Source: JAJPKK01 sp963800215
Lineage (GTDB): Bacteria; Pseudomonadota; Alphaproteobacteria; Rhizobiales; Xanthobacteraceae
NCBI GenBank assembly: GCA_963800215.1
Contig: CAWCZY010000004.1
Span: 1 to 64,000 of the forward strand
Direction: 5' to 3'
DNA: 64,000 bases
In this document: in pieces, positions 1 through 8,863 of the stretch
How positions within the stretch are numbered: position 1 is the stretch's first letter
Layout of the letters: each line of letters begins with the position of its first letter
Program-made: the position numbers and the translations under genes
Notes under the pieces: generated by a model
What the model saw: only the letters and a program-made list of their open reading frames with translations
The model's database searches: none
What the model was told of the DNA's origin: nothing

Positions 1-369
1 CAGGGCCAGCGAAGCCCGTTCAGCACTAACCAATCAATCGGGGGAGTGGCAAATTCCGCTCTCCCTTTGATTGTGCGAAGATTGAGAGGCATCAAAATTT
101 CTTACTTCATGGCATGGCGGGCAAGGAAGCGGCGCTGCAATCAAGCCTGACCGCTCGGTCGTCTTCAGCGCCATGACCACGCGACGGTCTTCGGGAGCGC
201 GTGGCCGACTATTCCGGCACTTCAAATTTGGGAAGGCTGATGGCTCTGCCGGTCGGCCGTACCATGGTGGCGAAGGTATTCTTTCAGCCCGCTTTGATGG
301 GCGCCCCCAAAACGAGAGTAGCCCCCGCGCGGTGATCGAGGGAGCCTACGCTTCCGGAGTTCGAGCACA
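1..369. other. No recognisable gene
   Basis: I see no supported gene here. Short open frames exist on both strands but none has a plausible ribosome site or protein-like composition. The last 20 bases hold a weak purine-rich stretch (GGAG) that could serve the transporter starting at 370. Confidence 0.5.
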
Positions 370-1632
370 ATGGTCATCATTGCAAATTCCGTTCGGGTGG
401 CGGATGCAATTGAACCATCGCCTTCGGGTACCAGCTTACGCGGCCTCGACGCCGTCAACCTGTTTCTCGCCGGAGCATTGTCCGGCTTTGGCCCCTACGT
501 CGCCGTGTTTCTGGCCGAGCAAAAATGGACCCAGCAGAATATTGGCTTTGTGCTGACAGCAGCTGGATTCGCCGGATTGCTGACTCAACTGCCCGGCGGT
601 GAATTGCTCGACGCCACCCGATCGAAGCGAATCGTGGTTGCGCTGGGTGCCATTGCGGTTGCTGCCGGCGCACTGATCATCGCACTGTTGCCGAATTTCG
701 CACTGGTGTTGGCCGCTCTGGTGCTCCAAGGGATCACCGGCGGTTTCCTGGGGCTGGCAATTGCTGCCATCAGCCTCGGCCTGGTAGGCCACGCGGCGCT
801 AGGCGAACGACTCGGACGCAATCAGCGCTTCGCCTCGACGGGAGGGGTGGCCGCGGCCGGCCTCATGGGTCTCATCGGCTATTTCATATCGTATCGTGCC
901 ATATTTTTCACCGCCGCCGCGCTGGTGCTGCCGCTCCTCTTCGCGCTCGGCCGCATCCGGCCTTCAGACATCCACTTCGGCCGCGCCGCAGGCGTCCCGG
1001 ATCACCAAGGGCCGACAGCACCGCCCAGAGCAAGGTTCCGCAGCCTTTGGAAGAACAGCGGCCTGCTCACGTTCGCCAGCTGCATTTTCTTGTTCCAAAT
1101 GGCCAATGCGTCAATGCTGCCACTCGCCGGCGAGGCGCTCGTATACAGCAAAGTAGCTCTTTCCTCGCTCATCGTCTCAGCATTGATCATGGTTCCCCAA
1201 GTGATCGTGGCGCTGATGGCGCCATGGGCGGGACGCCGCGCGAAGACGTGGGGACGCCGGCCGCTATTGCTTGTCGGATTCGCTGCCTTGCCAATCCGAG
1301 CGCTGCTGTTCGCCTGGACCACCAATCCAACGATTCTGATCGCCGCTCAGGTACTCGATGGCGTCAGTGGGACGATGCTGGGCGTCCTCACGGCGCTGAC
1401 CGTCGCCGACCTCACAAGAGGTACCGGCCGGTTCAACCTGGCGCAGGGTTTGGTCGGGACGATGTCCGGGGTCGGCGCTTCGCTCAGCACCACACTTTCA
1501 AGCCTCCTGGCTGCGAGTCTCGGCCGCGCGGCGGGATTTCTGGGCATCGCAGCAGTGGCCCTGGCCGCCGTGCTCCTGCTTTGGTTTCTGATGCCTGAAA
1601 CCAGGCCGTCTAACAGGAACGAGCTCCGATGA
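370..1632 (+). CDS. MFS-family transporter
   Basis: A 420-residue integral membrane protein of the major facilitator superfamily. About a dozen hydrophobic segments can be followed along the protein. There is a polar central loop near residues 200-225 rich in Pro, Arg and Gly, as expected between the two six-helix halves. A basic inter-helix loop with DATRSKR near residue 85 resembles the MFS loop 2-3 signature, and LMPETRP closes the C terminus. The length matches drug-efflux-type MFS carriers. The substrate cannot be read from sequence. The gene stands alone, with degenerate sequence downstream. The start at 370 follows a GGAG about 11 bases upstream, which is on the long side. Confidence 0.85.
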   Translation: MVIIANSVRVADAIEPSPSGTSLRGLDAVNLFLAGALSGFGPYVAVFLAEQKWTQQNIGFVLTAAGFAGLLTQLPGGELLDATRSKRIVVALGAIAVAAGALIIALLPNFALVLAALVLQGITGGFLGLAIAAISLGLVGHAALGERLGRNQRFASTGGVAAAGLMGLIGYFISYRAIFFTAAALVLPLLFALGRIRPSDIHFGRAAGVPDHQGPTAPPRARFRSLWKNSGLLTFASCIFLFQMANASMLPLAGEALVYSKVALSSLIVSALIMVPQVIVALMAPWAGRRAKTWGRRPLLLVGFAALPIRALLFAWTTNPTILIAAQVLDGVSGTMLGVLTALTVADLTRGTGRFNLAQGLVGTMSGVGASLSTTLSSLLAASLGRAAGFLGIAAVALAAVLLLWFLMPETRPSNRNELR

Positions 1633-2411
1633 TCAAGGTTGTCCGGACCATATTGGATCGCCCATGACGTCCCTGGCGAGCGTCACGGTCAGCGCCGGCC
1701 TTTAATCTCGAAGTCAGCCGGGGCCACACCGTGCAGGTGGCGACAAGACGAAGCCCGCGCCAAAGCGGAGCTGAAAAAGATTGCGGATGAGCTTAAATAA
1801 CCGCCGAAACCATCAGCGGCGCAGCTTGGCTTCGCCGCTTTCTTATGGCGAACAAGGTCTCAGTCGGATGGTGGTCCGAGTCGCAGTCAGGCTACGGCGC
1901 ATCACGAGAACTGAGTCGGTGTCTCATTTGCAGCCAGGGGGGCGACGGGGCGACGTCGAAATGTGGAAGCGCCCTCCATGCTTGCCCACATATCGATACT
2001 GACCAATGATGACGGGCTTTCCGACGGGGTCGCTGAAATCTTGCATGGAAAGGGCGCGGGCACTCAGCGATCCGCCTCACCGTGCGCCGCTTCGAGAGCG
2101 CGTCCGAGAGCTTCGTGGATCGCGCCCTTGACACAGTTTCGCTTCGAGAGCGACGGCCGTCGCGCTCGCTCCGGGCTCGGCGACCTTGAGGACCGCCCCT
2201 CCGATCGCGAAAACGATGCAGCGCGGCTCGCCATTGTCGCGCAAACTTCGATGATAGACGGAGCGCGGAATGTTGACTTCATGGCAGTGCAGGTGATCCT
2301 CAGCTTCCGGCCGCAGCGCACCGGGCCGCGAACATCATGATGATGTTGTCGGTCACCATGACGGGCGCGAACCGCGCGATCTCAGCCCGGCGAAACGGCG
2401 ACAAACATATT
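1633..2411. other. Degenerate intergenic region with a broken small ORF
   Basis: No intact gene is visible. On the plus strand, a frame ending at about 1800 gives a lysine/alanine-rich tail (AELKKIADELK) that looks like the end of a lost small protein. A GC-rich stem (GGCG/CGCC) follows near 1814-1841. On the minus strand between about 2408 and 2100, two protein-like stretches in different frames (EIARFAPVMVTDNIIMM, then CHEVNIPRSVYHRSLRDNG) suggest a small gene broken by frameshifts just downstream of the regulator at 2412. I do not recognise the family. Confidence 0.35.
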
Positions 2412-3128
2412 TTACCTATACGTTTTGGGAAGGTGAATAGCGAGGCGCATTCGGACCAACTGATAACATTCGCAAGATGCCTCCGTCAGACCCTGCCGAT
2501 CAAGTATCGTGAGCTGCCGATGGCCGCGCTCAATCAAACCTCGCCGCTCCAACTCTCGGGCAGCATTCGTGATGGTCGGCCTCTGGACACCCAGCATCTC
2601 GGCAAGCAGGTCTTGAGTGATCAGCAGTGCGTCATCATCACTTCGGTCACGCATCATGAGCAGCCAACGCGCCAGCCGTTGCTTGAGGCTGTGGGCACCG
2701 TTGCACGCCACTGACACCATGACCTGCTCGAGAAAAGCGTGGGCGTAGGCGTGCATGAGATTTCGGAAGGACGGCATCGACTCCATCGCCCGCGCGAAGG
2801 CCGCGCGCGACATCTTGGCTGCGCTCCCCGGGATTTGGACGAGAAGCCGAGAGGAGGAACTCTTGGCACCGAAGACGGATTTCACACTCGCGAAACCTTC
2901 CCTCCCGATCGTTGCCATCTCAATGACGCTGCCGTCCGCATAGACCGCGACCACCGAGACGACACCGCTGTCAGGGAAGAAGACATGGTCGAGCGGACTG
3001 TCGGCGTCCATCAGGACTTGCCCGCGCTGGCATTTAATTTGCTCGAGCTCCGGCATGATCTGCTTGAGATTGCCGGATGGCAGAGCGAGCAAAAGCCGAT
3101 TTCGGGGCCAATTTGACAAAACATTCAT
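2412..3128 (-). CDS. Crp/Fnr-family transcriptional regulator (copy A)
   Basis: A cytoplasmic regulator of 238 residues from the start used here. An N-terminal cyclic-nucleotide-binding-like beta roll contains PLDHVFFPDSGVVSVVAVY, and a C-terminal winged helix contains LLAEMLGVQRPTITNAAREL as the recognition helix region. There is no N-terminal cysteine cluster, so it is not an oxygen-sensing Fe-S Fnr. In-frame upstream starts at 3140 and 3236 are possible. I chose 3128 because the paralogue at 6989-7706 begins at the equivalent methionine (MN-LSNWPRN). The two copies are strikingly alike and differ in length by exactly one base, the extra base being in the other copy. The effector is unknown. 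Confidence 0.8.
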   Translation of the reverse strand: MNVLSNWPRNRLLLALPSGNLKQIMPELEQIKCQRGQVLMDADSPLDHVFFPDSGVVSVVAVYADGSVIEMATIGREGFASVKSVFGAKSSSSRLLVQIPGSAAKMSRAAFARAMESMPSFRNLMHAYAHAFLEQVMVSVACNGAHSLKQRLARWLLMMRDRSDDDALLITQDLLAEMLGVQRPTITNAARELERRGLIERGHRQLTILDRQGLTEASCECYQLVRMRLAIHLPKTYR

Positions 3129-3673
3129 ACGTTGAGCCATACCCTCAAGCCGCTTTCGGCCGGGATCGAGTCCACCCGGAAGCGCGCGTAGCGCGTCGGA
3201 TGGTTTGAGCGAGGTGAAACCCATTACCTCCCGCACAAACCAACTCTTTCGGACACTGCGTCTGCAATTGACTGATTCTATCGCTGCAGCCGTCGCGACG
3301 GATTTCGCAACGCGCTGATTGTGAGCCAGATGACTGCGTGCTGTCGGTAATGTAGATGACAGAACTCTTCAGCCTGCGGTGGCAATCCGATCGAGATAGG
3401 AAGGCGCCGCCTCGAGCTGTGCATGCTGCGGCGTTCCGGCGAGCTCCGCCTTCATCGGGAGCGAGTACACAGCCTTTACGGCGGCAAGCCCGGGATCTGG
3501 GAATGCGCCACGCAATGTCTCTCGCTCAGCCTGGCGGCGCTTGTTATCTGCCCGTGCTTGGGCGCTTTGACGACGATATCGGGCGATACGCCCTCACCTT
3601 CATGGCTGCTGCCAAGCCTGGGCTCGGCGCGGCTCTTCCGGTCATCGAACTTTGAGTACGCTTGAACATCGGA
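3129..3673. other. Intergenic region, nothing firm
   Basis: No gene that I can support. The stretch holds the upstream region of the regulator at 2412-3128. A sequence near 3344-3358 (CGGTAATGTAGATGAC) resembles the perfect palindrome found beside the paralogue at 6961-6974 but is imperfect here. Overlapping short plus-strand frames between 3356 and 3665 lack convincing starts. Confidence 0.4.
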
Positions 3674-4009
3674 TCAAGCTTGAATTGGTGCGCTGGCCAT
3701 GGCGGCGCGACGTTTGTCGAGGACCACGATGTCGGCGCCGCGTTGATGGCGCCGATGCAGGCCGGGCCAGAGTCGGTCACGCGGGCCAAGTGAAGTCGTT
3801 TGAAAGGCCGACACTCGTCCGGCTTCGTGGGCGGGCTCGTCCGCCCTCTCCCAGTTCACGAGCAGTGCTTCAATTGCTTCGTCTTGGCGGGCGAGCGCGT
3901 GCCAAAAAGCGGCAATAGAAACAAGAAGGCCGCGGTAGTCGCCGCGGCATGTTTTGGCAGCCAACAGGCACTCTGCCGCGTTCAAGCGGTAGCGTTGCGA
4001 ATTGTTCAT
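3674..4009 (-). CDS. Small conserved hypothetical protein
   Basis: A protein of about 111 residues starting MNNSQRYRLNAAECLLAAK after a good ribosome site (GGAGAGG, four bases before the ATG). The first 60 residues are helical, with a hydrophobic stretch (LLVSIAAFWHALARQDEA). They resemble a short hypothetical protein I associate with Bradyrhizobium relatives; that link is from memory, not a search. The C-terminal half after about residue 62 becomes Arg/His-rich and less protein-like, so a frameshift near 3820 may have replaced the true end. It is divergent from the protease gene at 4351. The function is unknown. Confidence 0.5.
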   Translation of the reverse strand: MNNSQRYRLNAAECLLAAKTCRGDYRGLLVSIAAFWHALARQDEAIEALLVNWERADEPAHEAGRVSAFQTTSLGPRDRLWPGLHRRHQRGADIVVLDKRRAAMASAPIQA

Positions 4010-4135
4010 GGCACCTCTCCGTGGCCCCGACGTGCTCGGGGCAGAGTCACGTTGAAATGGTGGCTTGACGAACAAAAGATGCAATGTCCGAGGCGACAGC
4101 GTCTGCACAAAATTGCTCACCCTTACGAACAGTCG

Positions 4136-4160
4136 GGAACGGTCACTGTGCCGCTCCGTT
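4136..4160 (+). promoter_or_regulatory. Putative EcfG (general stress) promoter upstream of degP
   Basis: GGAAC at 4136-4140 and CGTT at 4157-4160 are separated by exactly 16 bases. This matches the alphaproteobacterial EcfG consensus GGAAC-N16/17-CGTT without a mismatch. It points towards the DegP-type protease gene 190 bases downstream. An envelope-stress protease is a reasonable member of a PhyR-EcfG regulon. The 5' leader would be long, which lowers confidence. Confidence 0.55.
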
Positions 4161-4350
4161 CGTGCCTCCGTGTGGCGAAGAGATCGTTCGGCGACGACCA
4201 GCGCCGACTTGGGTGCGGGTTCACGCAGGATTGTTGGGCCCGTGATTTCGGAAGAGGAACCCGCTCTGATCAAATCAACTTATCCTCGCATCGGAACAAT
4301 TCACTTCGCCGCGTACCCAACTTGGGCAAGTCAACTTCGGAGATAACCTG

Positions 4351-5856
4351 ATGACACGAGATCATCCCACCAAGTTGTCGGCTGGGCGCGTCACGCTGAT
4401 GGCGTCCGTCGCGGGCATCTGCCTCGCGGTCCTATTCGCGGGGCCCGGGGCTTTGCGTTCCATGGACACGCCCGGTTGGACCGGCTCCGCGCTTGCCGCC
4501 GAGACCACGATGCAGTCGCCGGGGTTCGCCAATATGGTCGCCAAAGTGAAGCCGGCGGTGATCTCGGTCCGCGTCCGTCTCGACGCCGAAAAGACAGCGA
4601 GCCTCGAGGGGAACGACAGCCAGATGCAGCCCGGCGGCCCATTCGACCGCTTCTTCCGTCAGTTCGGGGTTCCGGACGGGGCACCCAACGGCATGGAGCC
4701 GCGCGCCCGCCGGCAAGCCGCCGTGGAAGGCTCGGGCTTCTTCATTTCCGCCGACGGCTATGCCGTGACGAACAACCACGTGGTCGATCATGCCGAGAAC
4801 GTCCAGGTGGTGACCGAAGACGGCGAGATCCTCGCGGCCAAGGTGATCGGCACCGATCCGAAATCCGACCTCGCGCTCATCAAGGTGGACGGCAGCGACT
4901 TCCCGTTCGTCAAATTCGCGGACCATGATCCGCGGATCGGCGACTGGGTGATCGCGGTCGGCAATCCCTTCGGTCTCGGCGGCACCGTGACCGCCGGCGT
5001 CGTCTCGGCCCGCGGCCGTGACATCGGCTCCGGCCCCTATGACGACTACATCCAGATCGACGCACCGGTGAACAAGGGCAATTCCGGCGGCCCGTCGTTC
5101 GACGTCAACGGCAACGTGATCGGGGTCAACACCGCGATCTTCTCGCCGTCCGGCGGCTCGGTCGGCATCGGGTTCGACATCCCCGCCGACACCGTCAAGA
5201 CGGTGGTGGCCCAGCTCAAGGACACCGGCCACGTGACCCGCGGCTGGATGGGCGTCCAGATCCAGGCGGTCACCGCCGACATCGCCGACAGCCTCGGCCT
5301 CAAGAAGGCGGAAGGCGCGATCGTCGACGAGGCGCAATCCGACAGCCCGGCCGCCAAGGCGGGGATCATGGCTGGTGACGTCATCACCACGCTCGACGGC
5401 GCCGCGGTGAAGGATTCCCGTACGCTGGTGCGCAAGATCAGCACGATGGCGCCCGGCACCTCGGTCAAGCTCGGCGTCCTGCACGACGGCAGCGAGAAGA
5501 CCGTGACGCTCACGCTGGGCACCTTGCCCGATGAGCGCCAGGCGAACGCCGGCCCGCAGGGGTCGTCGGAAAAGGGAACGCCGCGTCTCGGCCTGACCCT
5601 CGCACCGGCCGGCGCGGTCGGCGCCGGCAACAAGGGCGTCGCGGTCACCGCGGTCGATCCCAATGGTCTGGCGGCGGATCGCGGCATGCAGAGCGGCGAC
5701 ATCATCCTCGATGTGGCCGGCAAGGCGGTCTCCAATCCGTCCGATGTCACCAAGGAGATCGCGGATCTTCACAAGGCCGGCAAGCACACCGTGCTGATGC
5801 GGGTGAAGTCGGGCAACGCCACCAAGTTCGTCGCGGTTCCGCTCGGACAAGCGTAA
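4351..5856 (+). CDS. degP: DegP/HtrA-type periplasmic serine endoprotease
   Basis: A 501-residue Do-family protease that degrades or refolds damaged envelope proteins. An N-terminal hydrophobic signal segment (about residues 14-35) precedes the trypsin-like domain. The catalytic triad is visible: His143 in NNHVVDH, Asp173 in SDLALIKVD, and Ser245 in GNSGGPSF. Two PDZ domains follow, roughly residues 280-385 and 410-495. The length and two-PDZ layout are those of DegP/DegQ rather than DegS. GGAG lies eight bases before the ATG. A perfect EcfG-type promoter sits at 4136-4160. The gene lies between two near-identical Crp/Fnr genes, which form direct repeats around it. Confidence 0.92.
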   Translation: MTRDHPTKLSAGRVTLMASVAGICLAVLFAGPGALRSMDTPGWTGSALAAETTMQSPGFANMVAKVKPAVISVRVRLDAEKTASLEGNDSQMQPGGPFDRFFRQFGVPDGAPNGMEPRARRQAAVEGSGFFISADGYAVTNNHVVDHAENVQVVTEDGEILAAKVIGTDPKSDLALIKVDGSDFPFVKFADHDPRIGDWVIAVGNPFGLGGTVTAGVVSARGRDIGSGPYDDYIQIDAPVNKGNSGGPSFDVNGNVIGVNTAIFSPSGGSVGIGFDIPADTVKTVVAQLKDTGHVTRGWMGVQIQAVTADIADSLGLKKAEGAIVDEAQSDSPAAKAGIMAGDVITTLDGAAVKDSRTLVRKISTMAPGTSVKLGVLHDGSEKTVTLTLGTLPDERQANAGPQGSSEKGTPRLGLTLAPAGAVGAGNKGVAVTAVDPNGLAADRGMQSGDIILDVAGKAVSNPSDVTKEIADLHKAGKHTVLMRVKSGNATKFVAVPLGQA

Positions 5857-5966
5857 CCGGTGCCCAATGGGCCACCGGCCAGCGATGGCCCGGTCCATGA
5901 CCCGTCTACCATAGGCGCATGGCATGGCCGCTTGGCTTCTATCGACGATCTGGCAGTGGGCAGCAG

Positions 5967-6638
5967 CTAAGATTTAATCTGCGGCTGATCGTGGAGAATC
6001 ACGTTCAACAAGGAACTGTGGACCTCGATGTGGCCGTTGTAATCGATAAGGCCCAATCGGCGAAATTTGTTCATGAAAAAGCTCACGCGAGCGCGAGTCG
6101 TTCCGATCATCTCCGCAAGCGTCTCCTGGCTGATTTTTGCCATGATTGTCTCCGGTCGACCTTCCTTGCCGAAATTCGCCAGAATTAGAAGGATCCGTGC
6201 CAGCCGTTTCTCGCTCGAATTGAACAATTGATCAACCAGATCCTCTTCTACACGAAGGTTTCGAGCCAAGAGGTGAGCGATAAATAACTCGGCAAACGCC
6301 GGCTCTTCATGGATCACGCGGGTAATGTCCGCCTTAGATATTCGCGCGATCACGCATTCTGTCATTGCGGAGACTGTCGCCAGACGCAGCGGCTCTCCGG
6401 TCAAACATCCTTCCCCAACGAAATCGCCGGTTCCCAGGAGTGCGACTACGGCTTCCTTCCCCTGCTCGGAGACGACGGTCTTCTTGACCTTGCCGCTCTG
6501 GATGTAGAAAACAGAATCCGCGGGTTCACCTTGCGTGTAGACAATTTGATTCCGCTGGTACTTCGAAATGGCTCGTCCCCCGTTCACTTTCGACAAAAAT
6601 GCTTTGGGATCGAACGGGAGCTTCCTATTGCGTTTCAT
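5967..6638 (-). CDS. Crp/Fnr-family transcriptional regulator
   Basis: A 223-residue regulator. It has a cNMP-binding-type beta roll (YTQGEPADSVFYIQSGKV near residues 34-53, then GDFVGEGCLTGEP) and a C-terminal Crp-type helix-turn-helix (ISQETLAEMIGTTRARVSFF around 169-188). No cysteine cluster of the Fnr kind is present, and the ligand is unknown. The sequence is clearly different from the two paralogues at 2412 and 6989, so it is a separate branch of the family. It converges with degP, 110 bases away. Three Crp/Fnr genes within 5 kb suggest a local stress-response cluster, which is inference. Confidence 0.85.
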   Translation of the reverse strand: MKRNRKLPFDPKAFLSKVNGGRAISKYQRNQIVYTQGEPADSVFYIQSGKVKKTVVSEQGKEAVVALLGTGDFVGEGCLTGEPLRLATVSAMTECVIARISKADITRVIHEEPAFAELFIAHLLARNLRVEEDLVDQLFNSSEKRLARILLILANFGKEGRPETIMAKISQETLAEMIGTTRARVSFFMNKFRRLGLIDYNGHIEVHSSLLNVILHDQPQIKS

Positions 6639-6960
6639 ATGAGGCGCCTTATCGCGAGGGACCTGGCCCCGAAGGCGAAGAAGTCTTCAACCAATCGGAT
6701 GCCGACCCCGAAATCCATGCGTCGAGGATCGCCCCCCTGCCCGTTGTCCGCGACGTCCTACTCGCCGAGCGGATGATCAGATCGGAATCGAGCACACGCG
6801 GACAGTCTCCGCCACACCCGAGAACTTCGCGCACGGCGACAACTCCTGCACACCTTACTGACGAGGAAACTCGATGCTCGACAGCAAGCATCTTGCCGGA
6901 GGACCCGCCATCAGCCCTGCGGGGATCGCCGATCATGGCCCAGTTTAGGATGCAGGGTCA

Positions 6961-6974
6961 GTAATGTACATTAC
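6961..6974. repeat. Perfect 14-bp palindrome
   Basis: GTAATGTACATTAC reads the same on both strands. It lies 15 bases beyond the stop of the Crp/Fnr gene at 6989-7706 and about 320 bases upstream of the start of the regulator at 5967-6638. It could be an operator. A related imperfect copy lies near 3344-3358, upstream of the other paralogue. Confidence 0.4.
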
Positions 6975-6988
6975 CGAATCCGTCAACT

Positions 6989-7706
6989 TTATGTGTATGT
7001 TTTGGGAAGGTGAAAGGCGACGCGCGTTCTAACCAACTGATAACATTCACAAGATTCTTCGATGAGGCCCTGCCGATCAAGTATCGTAACCTGCCGGCGG
7101 CCGCGCTCAATCAAACCTGCGTGCTCCAACTCGCGGGCAGCATTCGTGATGGTCGGCCTCTGAACGCCCAGCATTTCGGCGAGAAGGTTCTGGGTGATCA
7201 GCAGTGCGTCTTCGTCACTGCGGTCACGCATCATGAGCAGCCAACGCGCCAGCCGCTGCTTGAGGCTGTGCGCGCCGTTGCACGCCACCGAGACCAGGAC
7301 CTGTTCGAGAAAGGCTTGAATGTAAGCGGACATGACATTTCGGAACGGCGGCATCGACGCCATCGCCCGCGCAAAGGCCGTGCGCGACATCCTGGCCGCG
7401 CTGCCCGGGATTTGCACCAAAAGCCTGACAGAGGACGTCTTGGCGCCGAAGAAGGCTTGCACACCCGTGCAACCCTCCCGACCGATCGTTGCCATCTCAA
7501 TGACGCTGCCGTCAGCATAAACAGCGACCACAGAGACGACACCGATGTCGGGGAAAAAGACATGGTCGAGCGAACTGTCAACGTCCATTCAGCACTTCCG
7601 CTCGCTGGCAACGAATGTGTTCAAGCTCGGGCATGATGCGCTTGAGATCGCGGGATGGCAGGGCGAGCAAAAGCCGATTTCGGGGCCAATTTGATAAAGC
7701 GTTCAT
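6989..7706 (-). pseudogene. Crp/Fnr-family regulator (copy B), frameshifted
   Basis: This is the near-identical sister of the gene at 2412-3128, with the same beta roll, the same recognition region (LGVQRPTITNAAREL) and the same ending (HLPKTY). The reading frame starting MNALSNWPRN at 7706 runs into a stop because of one extra T at about 7588/7589. The rest continues in the next frame from an ATG at 7588. The whole stretch is 718 bases against 717 in copy A, so a single insertion explains it. A shortened 199-residue protein starting at 7588 is possible but would lack the first beta strands. It is either a recent mutation or a sequencing error. Confidence 0.75.
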
Positions 7707-8329
7707 GCCCTTAAACCCCGCCCGGTTCGCGTCAGTTCCAAGAGGAGACGCGTTATTGCGGCCGCAGCCTCAATGGTCCCTCGCTTGCGGGCTTGTCTCA
7801 GCGGACGACGGATCACCCGTCGACGCAGAAAAGGTGCTTTCATCTAATTCAATCAGCGGGGCTTGCCATGCGCCTCGCGATGAGGAAAAGACTAGGCGTC
7901 GAAACCATTACTGCGATGAGCACATATGCCTGAAGGGCGCCCACCTCCGGCTCTCCGGCTCTTGCTTCTGACATTTAGACTGGACCCGTCCCGATGATTT
8001 CTCTGTGCAAAGTTGATCACTTTGATCGAAATAGTTGTCGACGCGGCAGGTCCTGCGCGCTGGCCGGTCCGCCCAGATCAACCGTCCAAGATAAGGTCCG
8101 AGCCGTTCCGCCCTGTTGACGTGGGCCAGCAGAAGCGTGCCGCAATTGAGCGGAAGCCATCCAATGAAATCGTTCAAAATTGCACAGACTTGCCGTGGAG
8201 TGAGGGCTAGCCTCCGCGGACGGAGGTGCCGCGACAGCATGGTGAATTCGTGTTCTTACATCGACAGTCGCCGTGTGAAGAACTGGAAGTCGCTGGCGAA
8301 ACTCTAGGCCAAAGGGAGGAGAACCCAAT
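7707..8329. other. Intergenic region
   Basis: No gene is supported. Around 8013-8033 there is a stretch with two GATC half sites (TTGATCACTTTGATCGAA), which is suggestive of a Crp/Fnr-type site, but the half sites are wrongly spaced for a classical TTGAT-N4-ATCAA box. The sequence just before 8330 carries GGGAGGAG, a strong ribosome site for the next gene. Confidence 0.4.
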
Positions 8330-8740
8330 ATGTGCGACTACAGCCTGGTACACGTTGCGAACCGCCCTGCCGAGATTGGCGACAAGCTTGTGTCGGCCGA
8401 ATTCGCCAAATCGATCACCCGCGGCTTTGTGGCGGTAGGAGAGCCGAACGTCGCCGTCTGCCTCCTTCCCGGAACCGAGCTGGTGTTCGAACGCGGTGTA
8501 GAATGCGATCGTGCGTTCAAGTTCTTCCCCACCAAAAAATTGCGGGAGAACGTGGCGCGCTTCAGGCAAATCAATTTGGATAATCCTTATGTGCATCACG
8601 ATGCGCTCGAATTTCCGAGCGGCCAAGTGGTTCTGCTGACGCGCCTGTCCGCCGGGCAACGTGCAACGGTCTTGCAGCTGCCGGCCGGCACCGATCGACC
8701 GCAAATTACCGAGACGCAACGCCATACATTCGCCGAATAG
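8330..8740 (+). CDS. Conserved hypothetical protein
   Basis: A soluble protein of 136 residues starting MCDYSLVHVANRPAEIGDKL with a strong GGGAGGAG ribosome site. It is rich in short beta-type stretches (NVAVCLLPGTELVFE, VVLLTRLSAGQRATVLQLP). There is no signal peptide or membrane segment, and no catalytic motif I can name. I associate the type with bradyrhizobial genomes from memory only. A good rho-independent terminator follows at 8811-8838, so it is a single-gene unit. The function is unknown. Confidence 0.7.
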   Translation: MCDYSLVHVANRPAEIGDKLVSAEFAKSITRGFVAVGEPNVAVCLLPGTELVFERGVECDRAFKFFPTKKLRENVARFRQINLDNPYVHHDALEFPSGQVVLLTRLSAGQRATVLQLPAGTDRPQITETQRHTFAE

Positions 8741-8810
8741 CGTCTTCGTTGAAGCCGTACCGAGGAGGTCATTGCGGGCCAGGAACTTTCGCGGTGCTGC
8801 ATAGTCGATG

Positions 8811-8838
8811 AAACGCCCCATCCGGCGTTTTCTTTTTT
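8811..8838 (+). terminator. Rho-independent terminator
   Basis: The stem AAACGCC/GGCGTTT with a six-base loop is followed by a T-rich run. It ends the transcript of the hypothetical gene at 8330-8740 and lies just before the glycosyltransferase. Confidence 0.8.
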
Positions 8839-8863
8839 ATTTTCTCTTGAGTTGAATGGTTCA

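Noticed and set aside
4293..4315. A second GGAAC near degP
   Set aside because: The CGT that follows is only 14 bases away and reads CGTA, so it does not meet the EcfG spacing.
4432..5925. A 497-codon minus-strand frame
   Set aside because: Shadow of degP. The protease has its full catalytic triad and a ribosome site, the antisense frame has neither.
8013..8033. A possible FixK/Fnr box
   Set aside because: The GATC half sites are spaced wrongly for TTGAT-N4-ATCAA and lie 300 bases from the next start. I kept it only as a note.
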